Source: Symsagittifera roscoffensis
Lineage: Eukaryota > Xenacoelomorpha > Acoela > Convolutidae
Direction: 5' to 3'
Length of the DNA stretch: 64,000 nucleotides
Assembly (NCBI RefSeq): GCF_963678635.1
Contig: NC_087071.1
Location: 14,290,226 to 14,354,225, forward strand
The position numbers and the translations under genes were made by a program. Numbering within the stretch: position 1 is the first letter of the stretch; each line of letters opens with the position of its first letter. Below are positions 26,664 through 36,726 of this stretch, in pieces. The notes under the pieces were generated by a model. That model was given only the letters and a program-made list of their open reading frames with translations, was not told the origin of the DNA and did no database searches.

Positions 26664-26712
26664 CTTTTTCAAACAATGTTTGGAAAATTAAACTAAATTA
26701 AAACATATAGAA

Positions 26713-26976
26713 CTAGCAAAAACGGAAATCACGCCACGTATTTGTATTTGTACATATTGGATTGTTTCTCAGTTCACTCACGTAAAATTCTTTCAATTTT
26801 TTCTTGAATCCTGTTCTCGATTTTTCTAAATTGCGCAAAGTTATGGGCAGTGAATTCAAGTTTTTAGAAGTCAAATGAAAAAATGATTTTTGTAGAGAAG
26901 CGGTTGAACAATGTTTGTCAAACATAATTTGTTTCGTTCTTTTGTTGAGCCTATAATTGGCAGTTGGTAGTCTCAA
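26713..26976 (-). pseudogene. LINE-1 ORF2 C-terminus
   Basis: 87 codons: LPTANYRLNKRTKQIMF, FFHLTSKNLNSLPITLRNL, then FKKKLKEFYVSE. This is the usual end of CR1/L2-type ORF2, after the RT thumb. It is separated from the RT by a frameshifted stretch of about 150 bases (26977-27132) in which no long frame survives. Confidence 0.65.
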
Positions 26977-27132
26977 TGTATTTTGAAAAGCCTTCTTTTT
27001 GTTTGTTAGATATTGGGATAAGTATGTTATACACTTTAACTCAATTCTATTCTCGAATCCAATGAACGATTTGCTAATGCGAAGAAGGGAAGAAGATTTA
27101 ATTTTCGATCTGAATTATGTTCTTTTTAACGC

Positions 27133-28293
27133 TCAGTTCAACTGTTTCTCTAGAGATAGCATCAAAGTTGCATTAATTTGTATTAAAAATATTGCTGAAT
27201 AATCTAATTGTGATAAAACAAGACAATGAAGCAAGGCAACTAATGATAATGTCGGCAGTTGTTGTCCAATTGTATCTATAATTTTAATTCCTTGTGCCAT
27301 TTTTTGGAGAAAAGTTTTGATTTGAGCATGAATAGATAAACTTGAATCAAGAATAAGGCCTAAATATTTGGATTCTGATTTTTTGGCTACATAATGCCCA
27401 TTAATTACTATTGTATCACTATCTACATTTTTGCTATCATTTTTTTGACAAAATGTTATAAATTCCGATTTAGATGCATTCAGATTCAGTTGGTTCTCTG
27501 CAAAAAATTCCGCTAGATTATTGAGTGAGTTTTGCAATCGATTCTAAGCATCCTCAGAAATTATAGAAGAGGAAAAGACCATACAGTCGTCAGCATATTG
27601 AACTAAATACAACCTTCATATAATCGCTCTTGTATGTCATTAACATATAAATTGAACAACAACGGTCCAAGTACCGTTCCTTGTGGGACACCTCGTTTGA
27701 TTTCAATCCAGTCTGAAAAGATTTCATTGACGTTTACTCTTTGAAAAAGTTTGTTTAGGAAGCTAGCAACTAAAGCATTTGCTCCATTTGAAAAACCGAG
27801 AGAAAGCCTTTTTTCAATTAAAACTTCATGCGAAATAGAATCAAAAGCCTTGGACAAATCTAATAAAGCTGCAGGTACGATTTTTTTAAATCTATTTAAT
27901 TTCGAATACTTTCTGTCACATAAACAAGAGCATCTTGTGTTGAAATGTTTTGCGAAATCCGAATTGAAATGGTGTCATTATTTGAAATTTGTCAAGATGT
28001 TCTGTTATTTGGGCATGAAAAATTTTTTCAAAAAATTTAGAAAAAGCACAATTTATTGATATTGGCCGATAATTTTTTGCATCCATTGGGTCATCTTTTT
28101 TAAACAAAGGGTTTACGTGTGCCTTTTTCAGTTCGATCGGGAAAATGTTCTCAGCTAAGCAAGTATTTATGACAAAAGTTAAATGTGGAACCATAACTGA
28201 TTGACCGTCAATTATTGCCCAAGCAGGTACAGTACAAGGTCCGAGAGGTTTTCTAACATTGATTTTTCGAACTATATCAAAGCATTGCTTCAC
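27133..28293 (-). pseudogene. LINE-1 ORF2 reverse transcriptase
   Basis: Three frames together give the RT. 28293-27916: PLGPCTVPAWAI, KKAHVNPLFKKDDP and NYRPISINCAFSKFFEKI (fingers). 27857-27603: SKAFDSISHEVLIEKR (first catalytic Asp) and GVPQGTVLGPLLFNLYVNDI. A QYADDCMVF box follows out of track at 27586-27600. 27537-27133: LNLNASKSEFITF and SKYLGLILDSSL (thumb). Target-primed reverse transcription is the expected activity. The frame breaks near 27900 and 27600 and a stop lies near 27543. A pseudogene, but all core motifs are readable. Confidence 0.85.
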
Positions 28294-28434
28294 TGTAATG
28301 TGTTGAAAATGGAAAGGTGCAGATTCAGAGGCAGATTTGTTGTAATTCGGAGGCTTTTTAGCGCCGAAAAATTCGTCTAAGTTTGAAAAAATATAATTTA
28401 AATGATTGGCAATTTTTTTTTGTCTTGGGTGTTA

Positions 28435-28722
28435 TCATTTCACTGAAGGAATTTCGTAGAACTGTAGTTCGATTGTTGCCAGAACATGTACCTCTAACTT
28501 GGTAATATTATTCCATTTTTGATGGATAGTGCTGAGAAGTGAAAAACAATTTTTTGAATGATCGAGTTGTTTACTTCTATTCAATTGGCTCATTTGATTA
28601 CGTAAAAACTGGTACTTTGACCAATTATCGCTTGTGCTTTGACTGCGATATGATCTGAGTGAATTCTGTTTCTTAATCAACAATTGCTGACATTCTGAAT
28701 CGAACCATTCCGTTTTCAACAC
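28435..28722 (-). pseudogene. LINE-1 ORF2 region between endonuclease and RT
   Basis: 95 codons: KTEWFDSECQQLLIKKQNSL, a helical charged connector typical between endonuclease and RT of CR1/L2-type LINEs. The C-terminal residues are out of frame. About 140 bases of broken frame separate it from the RT start. Confidence 0.6.
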
Positions 28723-28739
28723 ATTTTTTTGGTTTAAAA

Positions 28740-29495
28740 TTACGAAAAAATTTTTTTTTCGATAGGAGCATGTTGCTGAAGAGCACTAGAAATTAAATAA
28801 ATCATCGTCGAGAACATGTTTTGTGCGTCTGTACATTGATATAAGAGATACCAAGGAAGAGCGGAGAGTGTACTGCAAAATTCATTTTTCTGATAATTTT
28901 TCTTATTGAAAGTCGAAATTATCCTCGGTAAACTTTTGCCGCATTTTATATCCGTCAAAATAAATGGAGCAAAATGGTCGGTTTTATAAGGTGTATCAAA
29001 ACAAAATTCAATGCCGTTTGTTTCATAGTCACTGATAATGTAGTCGATATGAGTTTTAGTTGAGGAACTAATTCTGGTCTCATCGTTTGGACAAAAAACC
29101 TTCAATCCATATGGAATAATTATAGAATCTAAATTTTCTTTTTCTTTGCTATCCAGATAGTTTATGTTATAATCACCCAGAAGCGTAATTTTATTAAAAA
29201 CCGAAAATGCATTATCTATGTTAAGCGTTAATTGTTCTAAAAAATCAATAAAGATTGATCTGCTTGGATTATAACACAAATTAACTAACATTTTTTCTTT
29301 ACTGGAAATGTTAAATGTAGATTTGCACTCACCCCACACTGACTCATATTTTTCTTTATCAAATGAATTTAAATCAGGCCTCAATTTCGGAGCCAATTTG
29401 ACTGGTATATATAACAAAACGCCACCGCCTTTCTTTTTTACCGCTGATTGCCTATCATATCTGAACATCGCATGCGTTCTCGGGTGAGGTTCCAC
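28740..29495 (-). pseudogene. LINE-1 ORF2 apurinic-like endonuclease
   Basis: 251 codons. FRYDRQSAVKKKGGGVLLYI, NLCYNPSRS, ITLLGDYNINYLDS (catalytic GDxN motif), THIDYIIS and YKTDHFAPF (SDH-like His) follow the order of exonuclease-endonuclease-phosphatase domains. It would nick target DNA to prime integration. The N-terminal block with the first Asn is in the broken stretch 29496-29612. The ITLLGDYNINYL stretch is copied into ORF1 at 30400-30460. Confidence 0.82.
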
Positions 29496-29612
29496 AAATT
29501 GTCACTATCTTTTTTTTAAGCCACGTTTCGGAAATTCCTATAGTTGTGTTTTTGCCCATATCATCAAGAAATTTTTTCAATTGCATCCGTTTTCTAATAA
29601 TACTTTAAAAAT

Positions 29613-29852
29613 TCAACGAACAAATTTAAGATTTGCACAATTTTTTGAGCAGTAGCCGTAGACTGTTTTAATGGTTTCAATAGGACCAGGGTTTTTTGCA
29701 ACATCCCCACTTTGGGTTAGTAACAACGCAAAAAGGAAAAGATGAGTCAGTGTGGTAGCTCTCCGCTCATTTATCCCACATTTCGATGATAATATCTTTT
29801 GATGGCAGCTTCGATAGCCCCAAAAAATAATGGTTTTTTCTATATTTTCCAT
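29613..29852 (-). pseudogene. LINE-1 ORF2 start with 2A-like peptide
   Basis: 79 codons. A short hydrophobic stretch, LFLFALLLTQS, is followed by GDVAKNPGP. This fits the 2A consensus D-(V/I)-E-x-N-P-G-P except that Ala replaces the Glu. 2A makes the ribosome skip the Gly-Pro bond, and such sequences are known at the ORF2 start of several APE-type LINEs. A Cys-bearing segment, YGYCSKNCANLKF, follows. Whether the Ala variant still works is not predictable by eye. Confidence 0.7.
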
Positions 29853-29965
29853 CTGAGCTTTGGAAATTAGAAAAATTGCTCAAAACAACCAGAATTTAGT
29901 ATTCAGCATAATAAATTAAATAAATTAAATAATCACCAAAGTTTGCACTAAGAAAAAATGCGAAA

Positions 29966-31002
29966 CTAGTATTTCCTAAAGAATTTTGCACCGTTTTGGA
30001 ACAATTGTATCATTTCTGCCGTTTTTGGATCTAAATTTGATGATTGTTGGGTTTGCTTCCTTCTGGGGCGGGTTGTTATCTCACATGTGTTTGCATTAAT
30101 ATCAGAACCTCTAAAAAAATCTCTAAAACTTTGCACCAAAATTTCAACACCCCCATCAGAAGGATGCAAACCATCCGAGCTAAGCGCATCGGTATTTTGA
30201 CTAAAATTTTTGTTTAAGTCTAAAATATCCACTTTTACTTCGCCCAAGTCCTTTACATTCCGTACTAAATTAAAAATTAGCTTGTTTAGCTTCTGTACAT
30301 TTGGATTAAAATCTTTTCTAAAAGCGCCTAATGGAGTTACAGTACATAGTGAAATTGTTTCTGGGGAGAATTTATGATTTACGAGAGGTTCTATTTCTTT
30401 GCTATCCAGATAGTTTATGTTATAATCACCCAGAAGCGTAATTTTATTAAAAACCTTCGCGTCGAAATCATTTGAGAGGCAGTCATTTATTCCAATTAGC
30501 GTAGTTACATGTTTAAAATGTCGCGATTTACTGTTTCTCACGCGTTCCAGCAATGCAGAGATTTTGTGCTCACCAAATTTGTTCCCCATTGATTCTGTTA
30601 ACAATTGAGTCTTCCAGTAATAGGCCAGAATATTCTCCTTCTCGTGGTAAAGAAAAATGTTTTCTGTTGGTCGAATTTTTCTTCTTGAATATTGGTTGCT
30701 TGTATTTTGATTTCTTGGTTATTCTTGCTTTCTTGGTTATTTTCGCTTCGTTTGTTCTGATTTCTGCTCCGAGTTTCAATCCTGCTCCGGTCATTTTCAA
30801 ATTTGTTTTCTGCAATTTTCGAATTGCCCGTGTTTTTAAAATTTTCTAGATCAATAAATTTGTTTCTTTTTTCTTCATCTTTCGGTGATACAGTTAAGTT
30901 TTCGATAATTCGTTTAAAATAAGTAACATTTTCGATCAAGTCTTTATACAGCTCGTATTTTAATTCGTCGTTCAAATTTCGGAAAATTTCGAGGTCAAAC
31001 AT
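29966..31002 (-). pseudogene. LINE-1 ORF1 with SGNH esterase-like domain
   Basis: 31002-30598 is a charged, Asn/Lys/Glu-rich N-terminus. In the next frame (to 30570) LLLEDSIVNRINGEQIW gives block I with EDS in place of GDS. In 30604-29966, THVTTLIGINDCLS is block III (GxND) and SSDGLHPSDGGVEILVQSF is block V (DxxH). SGNH esterase ORF1 proteins are known from CR1/L2 LINEs and bind RNA and lipids. A 60-base piece of the ORF2 endonuclease is inserted between blocks III and V. The frame slips near 30600. Confidence 0.75.
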
Positions 31003-31090
31003 GTTGGCGATTAAAAGCGAAATTAAAAATAAGACATTAAAAAATGAACCGACTTATCGCTAGAAATTTAAATTGGTTGTCACGACGATA

Positions 31091-31344
31091 TTCTCTGGAT
31101 TACTTATCACTGGACACTGGGTGGAACTACACTCTGGGCGGCTCCCAACTTGCTGTGTTCACCATCCCAGTTCCCAATCAGCTGAGTTCATTCTAATTTT
31201 ATTTATTTATTTTTCTTAGTCTCTATACTTTATGATCAAAACAGTAGGTGCAAGTTCTCTTTACCATTCCATCAATAAACTTGAACAATCGGAACAAGAT
31301 AAGCTTGCTGATCCTGTACACTCTTTCCCTGGACTGAATCTTGA
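31091..31344. other. junction DNA between LINE-1 and LINE-2
   Basis: AT-rich. It contains TTTATTTATTTATTTTTC near 31198-31217. A short plus-strand frame at 31232-31432 (KTVGASSLYHSINKLEQSEQ) runs into the next feature and may be part of LINE-2. I see no firm element end here. Confidence 0.4.
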
Positions 31345-31799
31345 CCCTAGCACGTCAAATTACTGCCTCGATTATCTTACATCAACCCCCCTCTCAGGAA
31401 CTGCAAAACTGTTCTCGGGCACGATTTATTAAACAACACAATAATATCGCACCCGAAAAAAGGCAACATAACCCAAACAATCGAAGAACTGATTGCAACC
31501 CTTAACACTATTTCAAACCTCTTTTCCGTCGTTACCTGTCAACGCAAAGGTGCTCCCTACATATTCGACGATCTTCTAAATTCATTAGACCGTTACGTCA
31601 TATTATCAGAGCTTCCGAAAGAATTGACGAATCGTTAATTGCCGAATACCGAAAACTGCACCAGGCTGCCGACATAGAGTCGAGGACTCTAGCTACTGTG
31701 CTGCACTATTTTCCCGACTTCAATAGAATCTTCAAAACACGTGGCACGAAGCGTCAAACGGCTGCCGAGAAGCGCGAAGCTAAACGGCGAAAATTTTAA
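31345..31799 (+). pseudogene. unrecognised reading frame upstream of LINE-2 ORF1
   Basis: One frame is open from 31345 to 31638 (including NITQTIEELIATLNTISNLF and YVILSELPKELTNR). A second is open to the stop at 31797 (ESLIAEYRKLHQAADIESRT, ending AEKREAKRRKF). Read together with one frameshift they give about 150 residues, with a helical middle and a basic tail like a nuclear signal. No family recognised. It could be an extra first ORF of LINE-2 or a remnant of another element. Confidence 0.4.
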
Positions 31800-31889
31800 A
31801 CAAGTACGCAAATCTTAGCCCTAAACCTTAAAATCTCAACAGGCGTACTCATCGAGTCTCTTGCTCTGAGCCCCTTTTAAGATTTTAAG

Positions 31890-32369
31890 ATGTCTAAACA
31901 GAACACCCGAAATTGGGTCAAGTCAGTCTCTGATTCTTGTAGTACAAACTGCGAGAAAATCTTTAAAAATGAAAACTCTTTCGACTGCTTTTGCTGTGGC
32001 TGTCGAATGCACCTGAAGGAAGACTGCTCTGGTCTACAGGAAGCCGCTGTCAATGGAGTACTAGCCTTGGGAAAAAATGATCTATTGTTATGCAACAAAT
32101 GCGTTGAAGAAAAACGTCAAAATAATTTGAACCAAGCTGCCCATGAAACTACAACCTCAAAAGAACTTCGAGAAACTCAAATGAAAACCCTGGAAAACGA
32201 AATGACTGACCTCAAAAAAACAGTGACCGAAATCAAAATGCTGCTAAGCACAAAACAACCTGATTCAGATTATCCAACCCAACCTAGCTCAATTGCCAGT
32301 CGCCAAAAACCGCCACCGAAACCCGCCGACGAACTCGATGGCATTCTCATACGAGAAATCCCTGAGTAA
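31890..32369 (+). pseudogene. LINE-2 ORF1, N-terminal PHD-like finger
   Basis: 159 codons from ATG 31890. Cys spacing CEKIF...CFCCGCRMHLKEDCSGL...LLCNKC fits a PHD-type zinc finger, known in ORF1 of Jockey/CR1-related LINEs. A helical segment (TLENEMTDLKKTVTEIKML) may trimerise as a coiled coil. A frameshift near 32365 separates it from the rest of ORF1 at 32387. Confidence 0.7.
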
Positions 32370-32386
32370 CGGAGAAGGAAGCAAGA

Positions 32387-32776
32387 TTGCGCCAAGAACA
32401 CGATCTGGCCGAAGTTCAAAAAGTATTGACCCAAATGGATGTCAATGCCTCAATTGGCGATGTCATACGCCTGGGTCGATATGACGAGAACAAGATAAGA
32501 ACAATCCTAATAAAAGTGCCCAATGCATACCAACGACGAATCAATTTGCTATCTGCGAGGAAGCTGAAAAACTCCTCTCAACCATCTTTCCTCAGCCGAC
32601 AACTGACGAAGGAAAAAGCTGATCAAGAAAACCTTGCCCTCGTCAGAAGAAGGCAACTTATCAGCGACAAATCTGTAGACAGAAAGGAGATAAGAGTCCA
32701 CGATGCAACTCTGTACATTCGAAAAGGTGGAAAGTGGATAAAAGAGAAACTTCCAGATCCCGAAGCAACCAATTGA
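32387..32776 (+). pseudogene. LINE-2 ORF1, C-terminal part
   Basis: 129 codons. DVIRLGRYDENKIRTILIKV, then SARKLKNS and ELHVHDAT-like IRVHDATLYIRKGGKW, resembles the C-terminal RNA-binding part found after PHD and coiled coil in LINE ORF1 proteins. It ends 12 bases before the ORF2 ATG, so ORF2 may be translated by reinitiation. Confidence 0.65.
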
Positions 32777-32788
32777 CTAGCAGCGACG

Positions 32789-34252
32789 ATGAATATCCTT
32801 GTTTACAATGTCAGAAGTATTCTTGAGTATCAACGGCGGACAACCTTCTCTAATGCTGTCAAAAACGCTTATCAAGTCATCTGCCTTACTGAAACCTGGT
32901 TGACAGAAAGCATCGGCGACGCTGAATTTTTTGTGACAAACTACGTTATCCACCGAAATGACAGACCGAGTGACAAATGCTTGACAAAACATGGTGGCTT
33001 ACTCATAGCAGTAAACCGTAACATTCCAAGTAGCCAAATCAATTCCGCGTCTCAAGATTGTGTTATCATCCGCATATCACTGAACAAGCCGATTTTTATA
33101 TGCTGCATCTACAGCGCTCCTTCAAACAGTACCTACACATGGGGAATCTCAGATCTAATCGAACTCCTAAAGTTCCTGAGGCGTAAGCAGTTTGAACAAA
33201 GTGCACTTTGTTCGTATATACTTGGAGATATAAATTTTAACTGTACTCACTGGACGTCAATGACATCAACTTCTCTGGATGAGCAGTCAATTCTTGACCA
33301 AATCTGTGAGTCAAACTTCCTACAACTAATAAAAACCCCTGATGGAAAATCACTAGACGTTCTCCTTAGTAACAAACCGCAATTTGTCACCAGCGTGAAA
33401 CTTGACAACCGTCTGAGTAGTCTATTCAGTTCCGACCATTTGCCACTCCATGCCAAAGTCTCATTTGACTACCGACCTGTTCTTAAAAAGACACCAGCCT
33501 TCAAACAAAAACTAGATTTTGGCATCTTCGCGTACAAGAAAGCAAACTGGGAAGAAGTGAATGAATTCATTCGTCAACACCCCTTACAACCATTTTGCTT
33601 GAGCAACGTTAAACTGATGCTCGATCATTGGTACGAGTGGTTATACGAAATACTACAGGACCTGCTACCTATCACTACAAAACACAGGTCTGAACTAGCT
33701 CTTTGGGTGGGAAGCGATTCCTCCAACCTTATCAAGAAATTAAAAACAATCCAACTTAAAAATCAGCGAAAACCTACCCCATCGAACGAAGGCAAATTTG
33801 AAAATCTGCAAACTGAACTACGACTGTCCCTTCAAAATGACCAGCATCTCCACGAAATAATGCTTTTTGAGAATGGGAAATTTAGCGAAATGCAACGATA
33901 TCTGAAATCGACCACCAAGTCTCGCATGATCCCTTCAGAGATCTTTGTAGATCAAAAAATAGCCAATACAGACGCTCAAAAAGCTGAATTGTTCAACATA
34001 TATTTTCAATCAGTTTTTACACGAAACGCCAACGTTGGGAAAACAGAAAGACAAGATAAAGTTCTTCTGAACAGTATCAATTTCACAATTGATGAAATAG
34101 AAGATGTCCTGAACGAGCTGCATGTAAATAAGGCAAATGGACCAGACATGATCGGTAATACTCTTCTGAAAAACCTCTCAAAGTCACTACCAAAATCACT
34201 TCACTTACTGTTCAACTTGATTGCAAACAAAGCGATATTTCCAACAAAATGA
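32789..34252 (+). pseudogene. LINE-2 ORF2: endonuclease and start of RT
   Basis: 487 codons from ATG 32789. MNILVYNVRSI (block with first Asn), CLTETWLTESI (catalytic Glu), GGLLIAVN, YILGDINFN (GDxN), and FSSDHLPLHAKV (SDH) give a full EEP endonuclease over residues 1-225. A helical connector follows, then KANGPDMIGNTLL of the RT palm approach. It ends at an in-frame TGA (34250-34252). The same frame continues with SSYRPISLLSAVSKLLEKLI, so this is a nonsense mutation. Confidence 0.85.
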
Positions 34253-35603
34253 AAGATCAGCAAAATAAACGGGGATAAACAAGACGTATCAAGTTACAGA
34301 CCGATCAGCCTGCTCTCAGCAGTGTCAAAACTGCTTGAGAAATTAATATTTAATAAACTGGCCCCAATTGTCTACCCAACCCTAACACCAGACCAACACG
34401 GTTTTAGACCTAAACGATCGACGATAACAAACCTAATAGAGTATCTACACGAGATACTTAGCTGCCTAGATTCGCCAAACTGCAACTACCTGAACACCTT
34501 CTACTTGGACTTTCAAAAGGCTTTTGACTAAGTCTCGCACGGAATACTCATGGACGACCTCTGGAATTGGAGGAAATTGTTTATCTCTGATACACAGCTA
34601 CCTCTCGAACCGGAAGCAAACAGTGCGGCTGAATGACACAATTTCCGGAGAGCTGGAAGTCTTCAGTTGCGTTCCCCAGGGCTCTATACTCGGGCCTCTT
34701 CTCTTCCTAGTCTTCATAAAGGATCTACCGTCCTGTGTCATGTCCGCAACATTTGTTTATGCAGACGACTAAAAAATTGTTGGAGACAACCCTTTAACTC
34801 TCAACATAGATGTTAGGAGACTTTGGAGGTGGTGCGAGGAAAACTGCATTTCAATGAACCTGAGGAAAAGTAAAGTCCTCTGTATCAAAGGATCAGCTAC
34901 GATTGCACTCCCCAGTTACAGCTTCGAAACCGCTGAAGTAATGAAAGTTCTGGGCATCCTGATAATCGACACGCTCTCTTGGACGCAACACGCAAAAAAG
35001 AGGGCTGAGAAAGCCTTAAACGCTCTCTTCGTACTCAAAAGGAATGTCTCAAAGGCAAATTTCGCGACCAGAAAAAACGCATAAATCTGTTACGTGGTGC
35101 CAACTCTGTGCTACGGTTCAGTTATCTGGAAACCATCAAAAGGTGACTTAGGAATCATAGAAAGTGTGCAGCGGAAAGCGATCTCGTGGACATTCACTTC
35201 AAGCAATAGCCATATCTCCTATAAAGGCAAACTCGTGAAACTTAACATCCTTCCTTTGTCTCTATACCAGGAGCTTCATGTTGGACTGCTGTTTGCAAAA
35301 ATACTAGCTGGAAAAGTTGACATTGACTAGAGAAGCCATGTAAGCATCACTGACGTTAGAAACCGAAGAGCTCAAATGACACGAAATTTCGTCTGCAAAC
35401 AAATGCCTCTGAAGAAGTGCGATTTCTGGTTTCGGGCATGTCGTGTTGCAAATCTGTACAAGGAATACTTCAATTGTGACGTACCGTGTGACTCAGAATG
35501 CAAAAACAGACTTCTAGGAATGTACACAAAATTTTTTAAAAACTCGCTACAACGAATCAGACGCATACACTTTGCGCATTTTATGCGAATGCAACATCTG
35601 TAG
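34253..35603 (+). pseudogene. LINE-2 ORF2: reverse transcriptase and C-terminus
   Basis: Frames 34322-34531 (SKLLEKLIF, HGFRPKRST, FYLDFQKAFD with the first catalytic Asp) and 34524-34772 (CLSLIHSYLSNRKQ, VPQGSILGPLLFLVFI, FVYADD box). Then 34854-35084 (ISMNLRKSKVLCI, VLGILI), 35094-35330 (VPTLCYGSVIWKP, VQRKAISW) and 35376-35603 (C-terminal, WFRACRVANLYKEYF). Stops follow AFD and YADD directly. All RT blocks are present in order, but at least five disablements exclude function. Confidence 0.82.
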
Positions 35604-35702
35604 AGACCTGAAGAAACTTACACTTATAACTAAAAACTAAACTTTGAACAATGCAATGACTGGGTTTAATGCGAAAACTTGGATTATATTCGTAAATCCT
35701 TT

Positions 35703-35775
35703 GTTATTATTATTATTATTGTTATTATTATTATTGTTATTATGATTATTATTATGAATATTATGATTATTAATC
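35703..35775. repeat. ATT/ATG microsatellite between two LINE tails
   Basis: TTATTATTATTG-type repeats, degenerating to ATGATTATTATGAATATTATG. It fits the 3' tail of LINE-2 (plus). Read on the minus strand it also follows directly the end of the LINE fragment at 35776-36146. Both elements may share this tail. Confidence 0.75.
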
Positions 35776-36146
35776 TTAGGCATCCTTCATCTACAATAGC
35801 GCTAATGGAGTTGTCGATAAATTGAACTTTGCGCAGCGATCTGCTCACCCTTATACATAGTATAGAGCTCTTCAGGAGCGCGAAGCTTTTTTCTAGTTCT
35901 TATGTAATTTTTCGATTCTGGATAGCTTTGTCTTTTTTCACTTAGTTTTTCAGCTAATCGTTGCATCGTCCTCGTTGCTGTTGGACGAGCGCCACCGGTG
36001 CATCTGAAAATTAATGGGCAGAAGCTACTTTGCTCTACGTTTAAAATTTTCTGCTGATATTTGGAGTTCTTCAGCGTTTCGTGGTATTCATATGCGTTTT
36101 TATGCAGTTTTCGCGATGTTTTGGCATGGGGGTTGGAAATTTTCAC
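35776..36146 (-). pseudogene. 3' fragment of a third LINE-type ORF
   Basis: The frame at 36146-35802 reads NAYEYHETLKNSKYQQ, NVEQSSFCPLIFRCTGGARP, then LAEKLSEKRQSY and IRTRKK. In the next frame SFALLKSSILCIRVSRSL continues to about 35780. This NVEhxxFxPLhFxxxGG...LA.KLSEKR...SFALLRSxhLCxRGSRS tail is one I associate with the C-terminus of RT-bearing proteins of invertebrate retroelements. The exact family is uncertain. It is 5'-truncated and lies tail to tail with LINE-2. Confidence 0.55.
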
Positions 36147-36462
36147 ATCAAAGAAAGCGCTGCTAAATCGTTAACTCCAGAGTCCGTTTGCCTCAATGCA
36201 ACGGCTGAAGTTTTGGCTCAATCTCACTGTCATGGTAAACCTCGTTCATGAGGTTGGCGAATGTGTCTCTAATTTCATTGTGTCTTATGTGTGTGCAATC
36301 GCCCTTTGCAGTGTAGCGCATGTGTCAAGTTAAAATTAGCACCACATGCACATGTGAGTGGGGTTTTGCTCTGTTGTTATCCGTATCTCAACCCGATAAA
36401 ACAAATACAGAACAATTCCAACGAAAATAACGTTAAAATATTTTCCTTTTTTGCATTCGGTA
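36147..36462. other. unassigned DNA left of El-2
   Basis: No reading frame, repeat or motif that I can support. It separates the LINE fragment from the partial LTR at 36463. Confidence 0.5.
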
Positions 36463-36726
36463 AGTAACATTCGCCCGGAAGTACATATCGACGGAAAATA
36501 AAGCTAGGTTCTAAAACGACTGGCAAGCGTCTAAACACAGCTCTACATGTTTTTCACAGTCTCTGCAAAGCCAGTTCTTTTGATGGTCTTTCTTTAATCG
36601 GGTCCCAACACCCTTCTCCGTTTGCGTGAATTGCTCTGTAACGATTGTAGCGACACAATCGTTACAACTCGGAGCGGTTTCGGACTGTTTCCATTTATCT
36701 GAATTCTCAGTTGTCTGATTCGCTAT
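36463..36726 (-). repeat. partial, internally deleted El-2-type LTR
   Basis: Starts GTAACATTCGCCCGGAAGTA and follows the El-2 LTR for about 130 bases. It jumps to the part with the AACGATTGT/ACAATCGTT hairpin (36640-36663) and stops at the border of the complete 3' LTR. So two LTR ends stand head to tail. A remnant of an older insertion or of unequal recombination. Confidence 0.65.

Larger units (their letters stand above)
26622..31090 (-). mobile_element. LINE-1: CR1/L2-like non-LTR retrotransposon, decayed
   Basis: Order on the minus strand: ORF1 (31002-29966) with SGNH esterase-like domain, ORF2 (29852-26713) with 2A-like peptide, AP endonuclease, RT and CR1/L2-type C-terminus, 3' UTR, and a short repeated 3' end of CTGTATATAC units. 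The SGNH-type ORF1 with a 2A at the head of ORF2 suggests the CR1/L2 group; the exact clade needs a tree. Each ORF carries several frameshifts. The left end abuts the El-1 LTR. The right end, near 31090, is not sharply defined. Confidence 0.8.
31345..35702 (+). mobile_element. LINE-2: non-LTR retrotransposon, decayed
   Basis: On the plus strand: a possible upstream frame, ORF1 with PHD-like finger (31890-32776), ORF2 with endonuclease and RT (32789-35603), a short 3' UTR, and an ATT-rich tail. The EEP endonuclease with a SYRPISLLS..SKLLEK-type RT and no RNase H suggests the Jockey/CR1 group. It is distinct from LINE-1. Several in-frame stops and frameshifts make it inactive. The 5' end is not defined. 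Confidence 0.75.
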
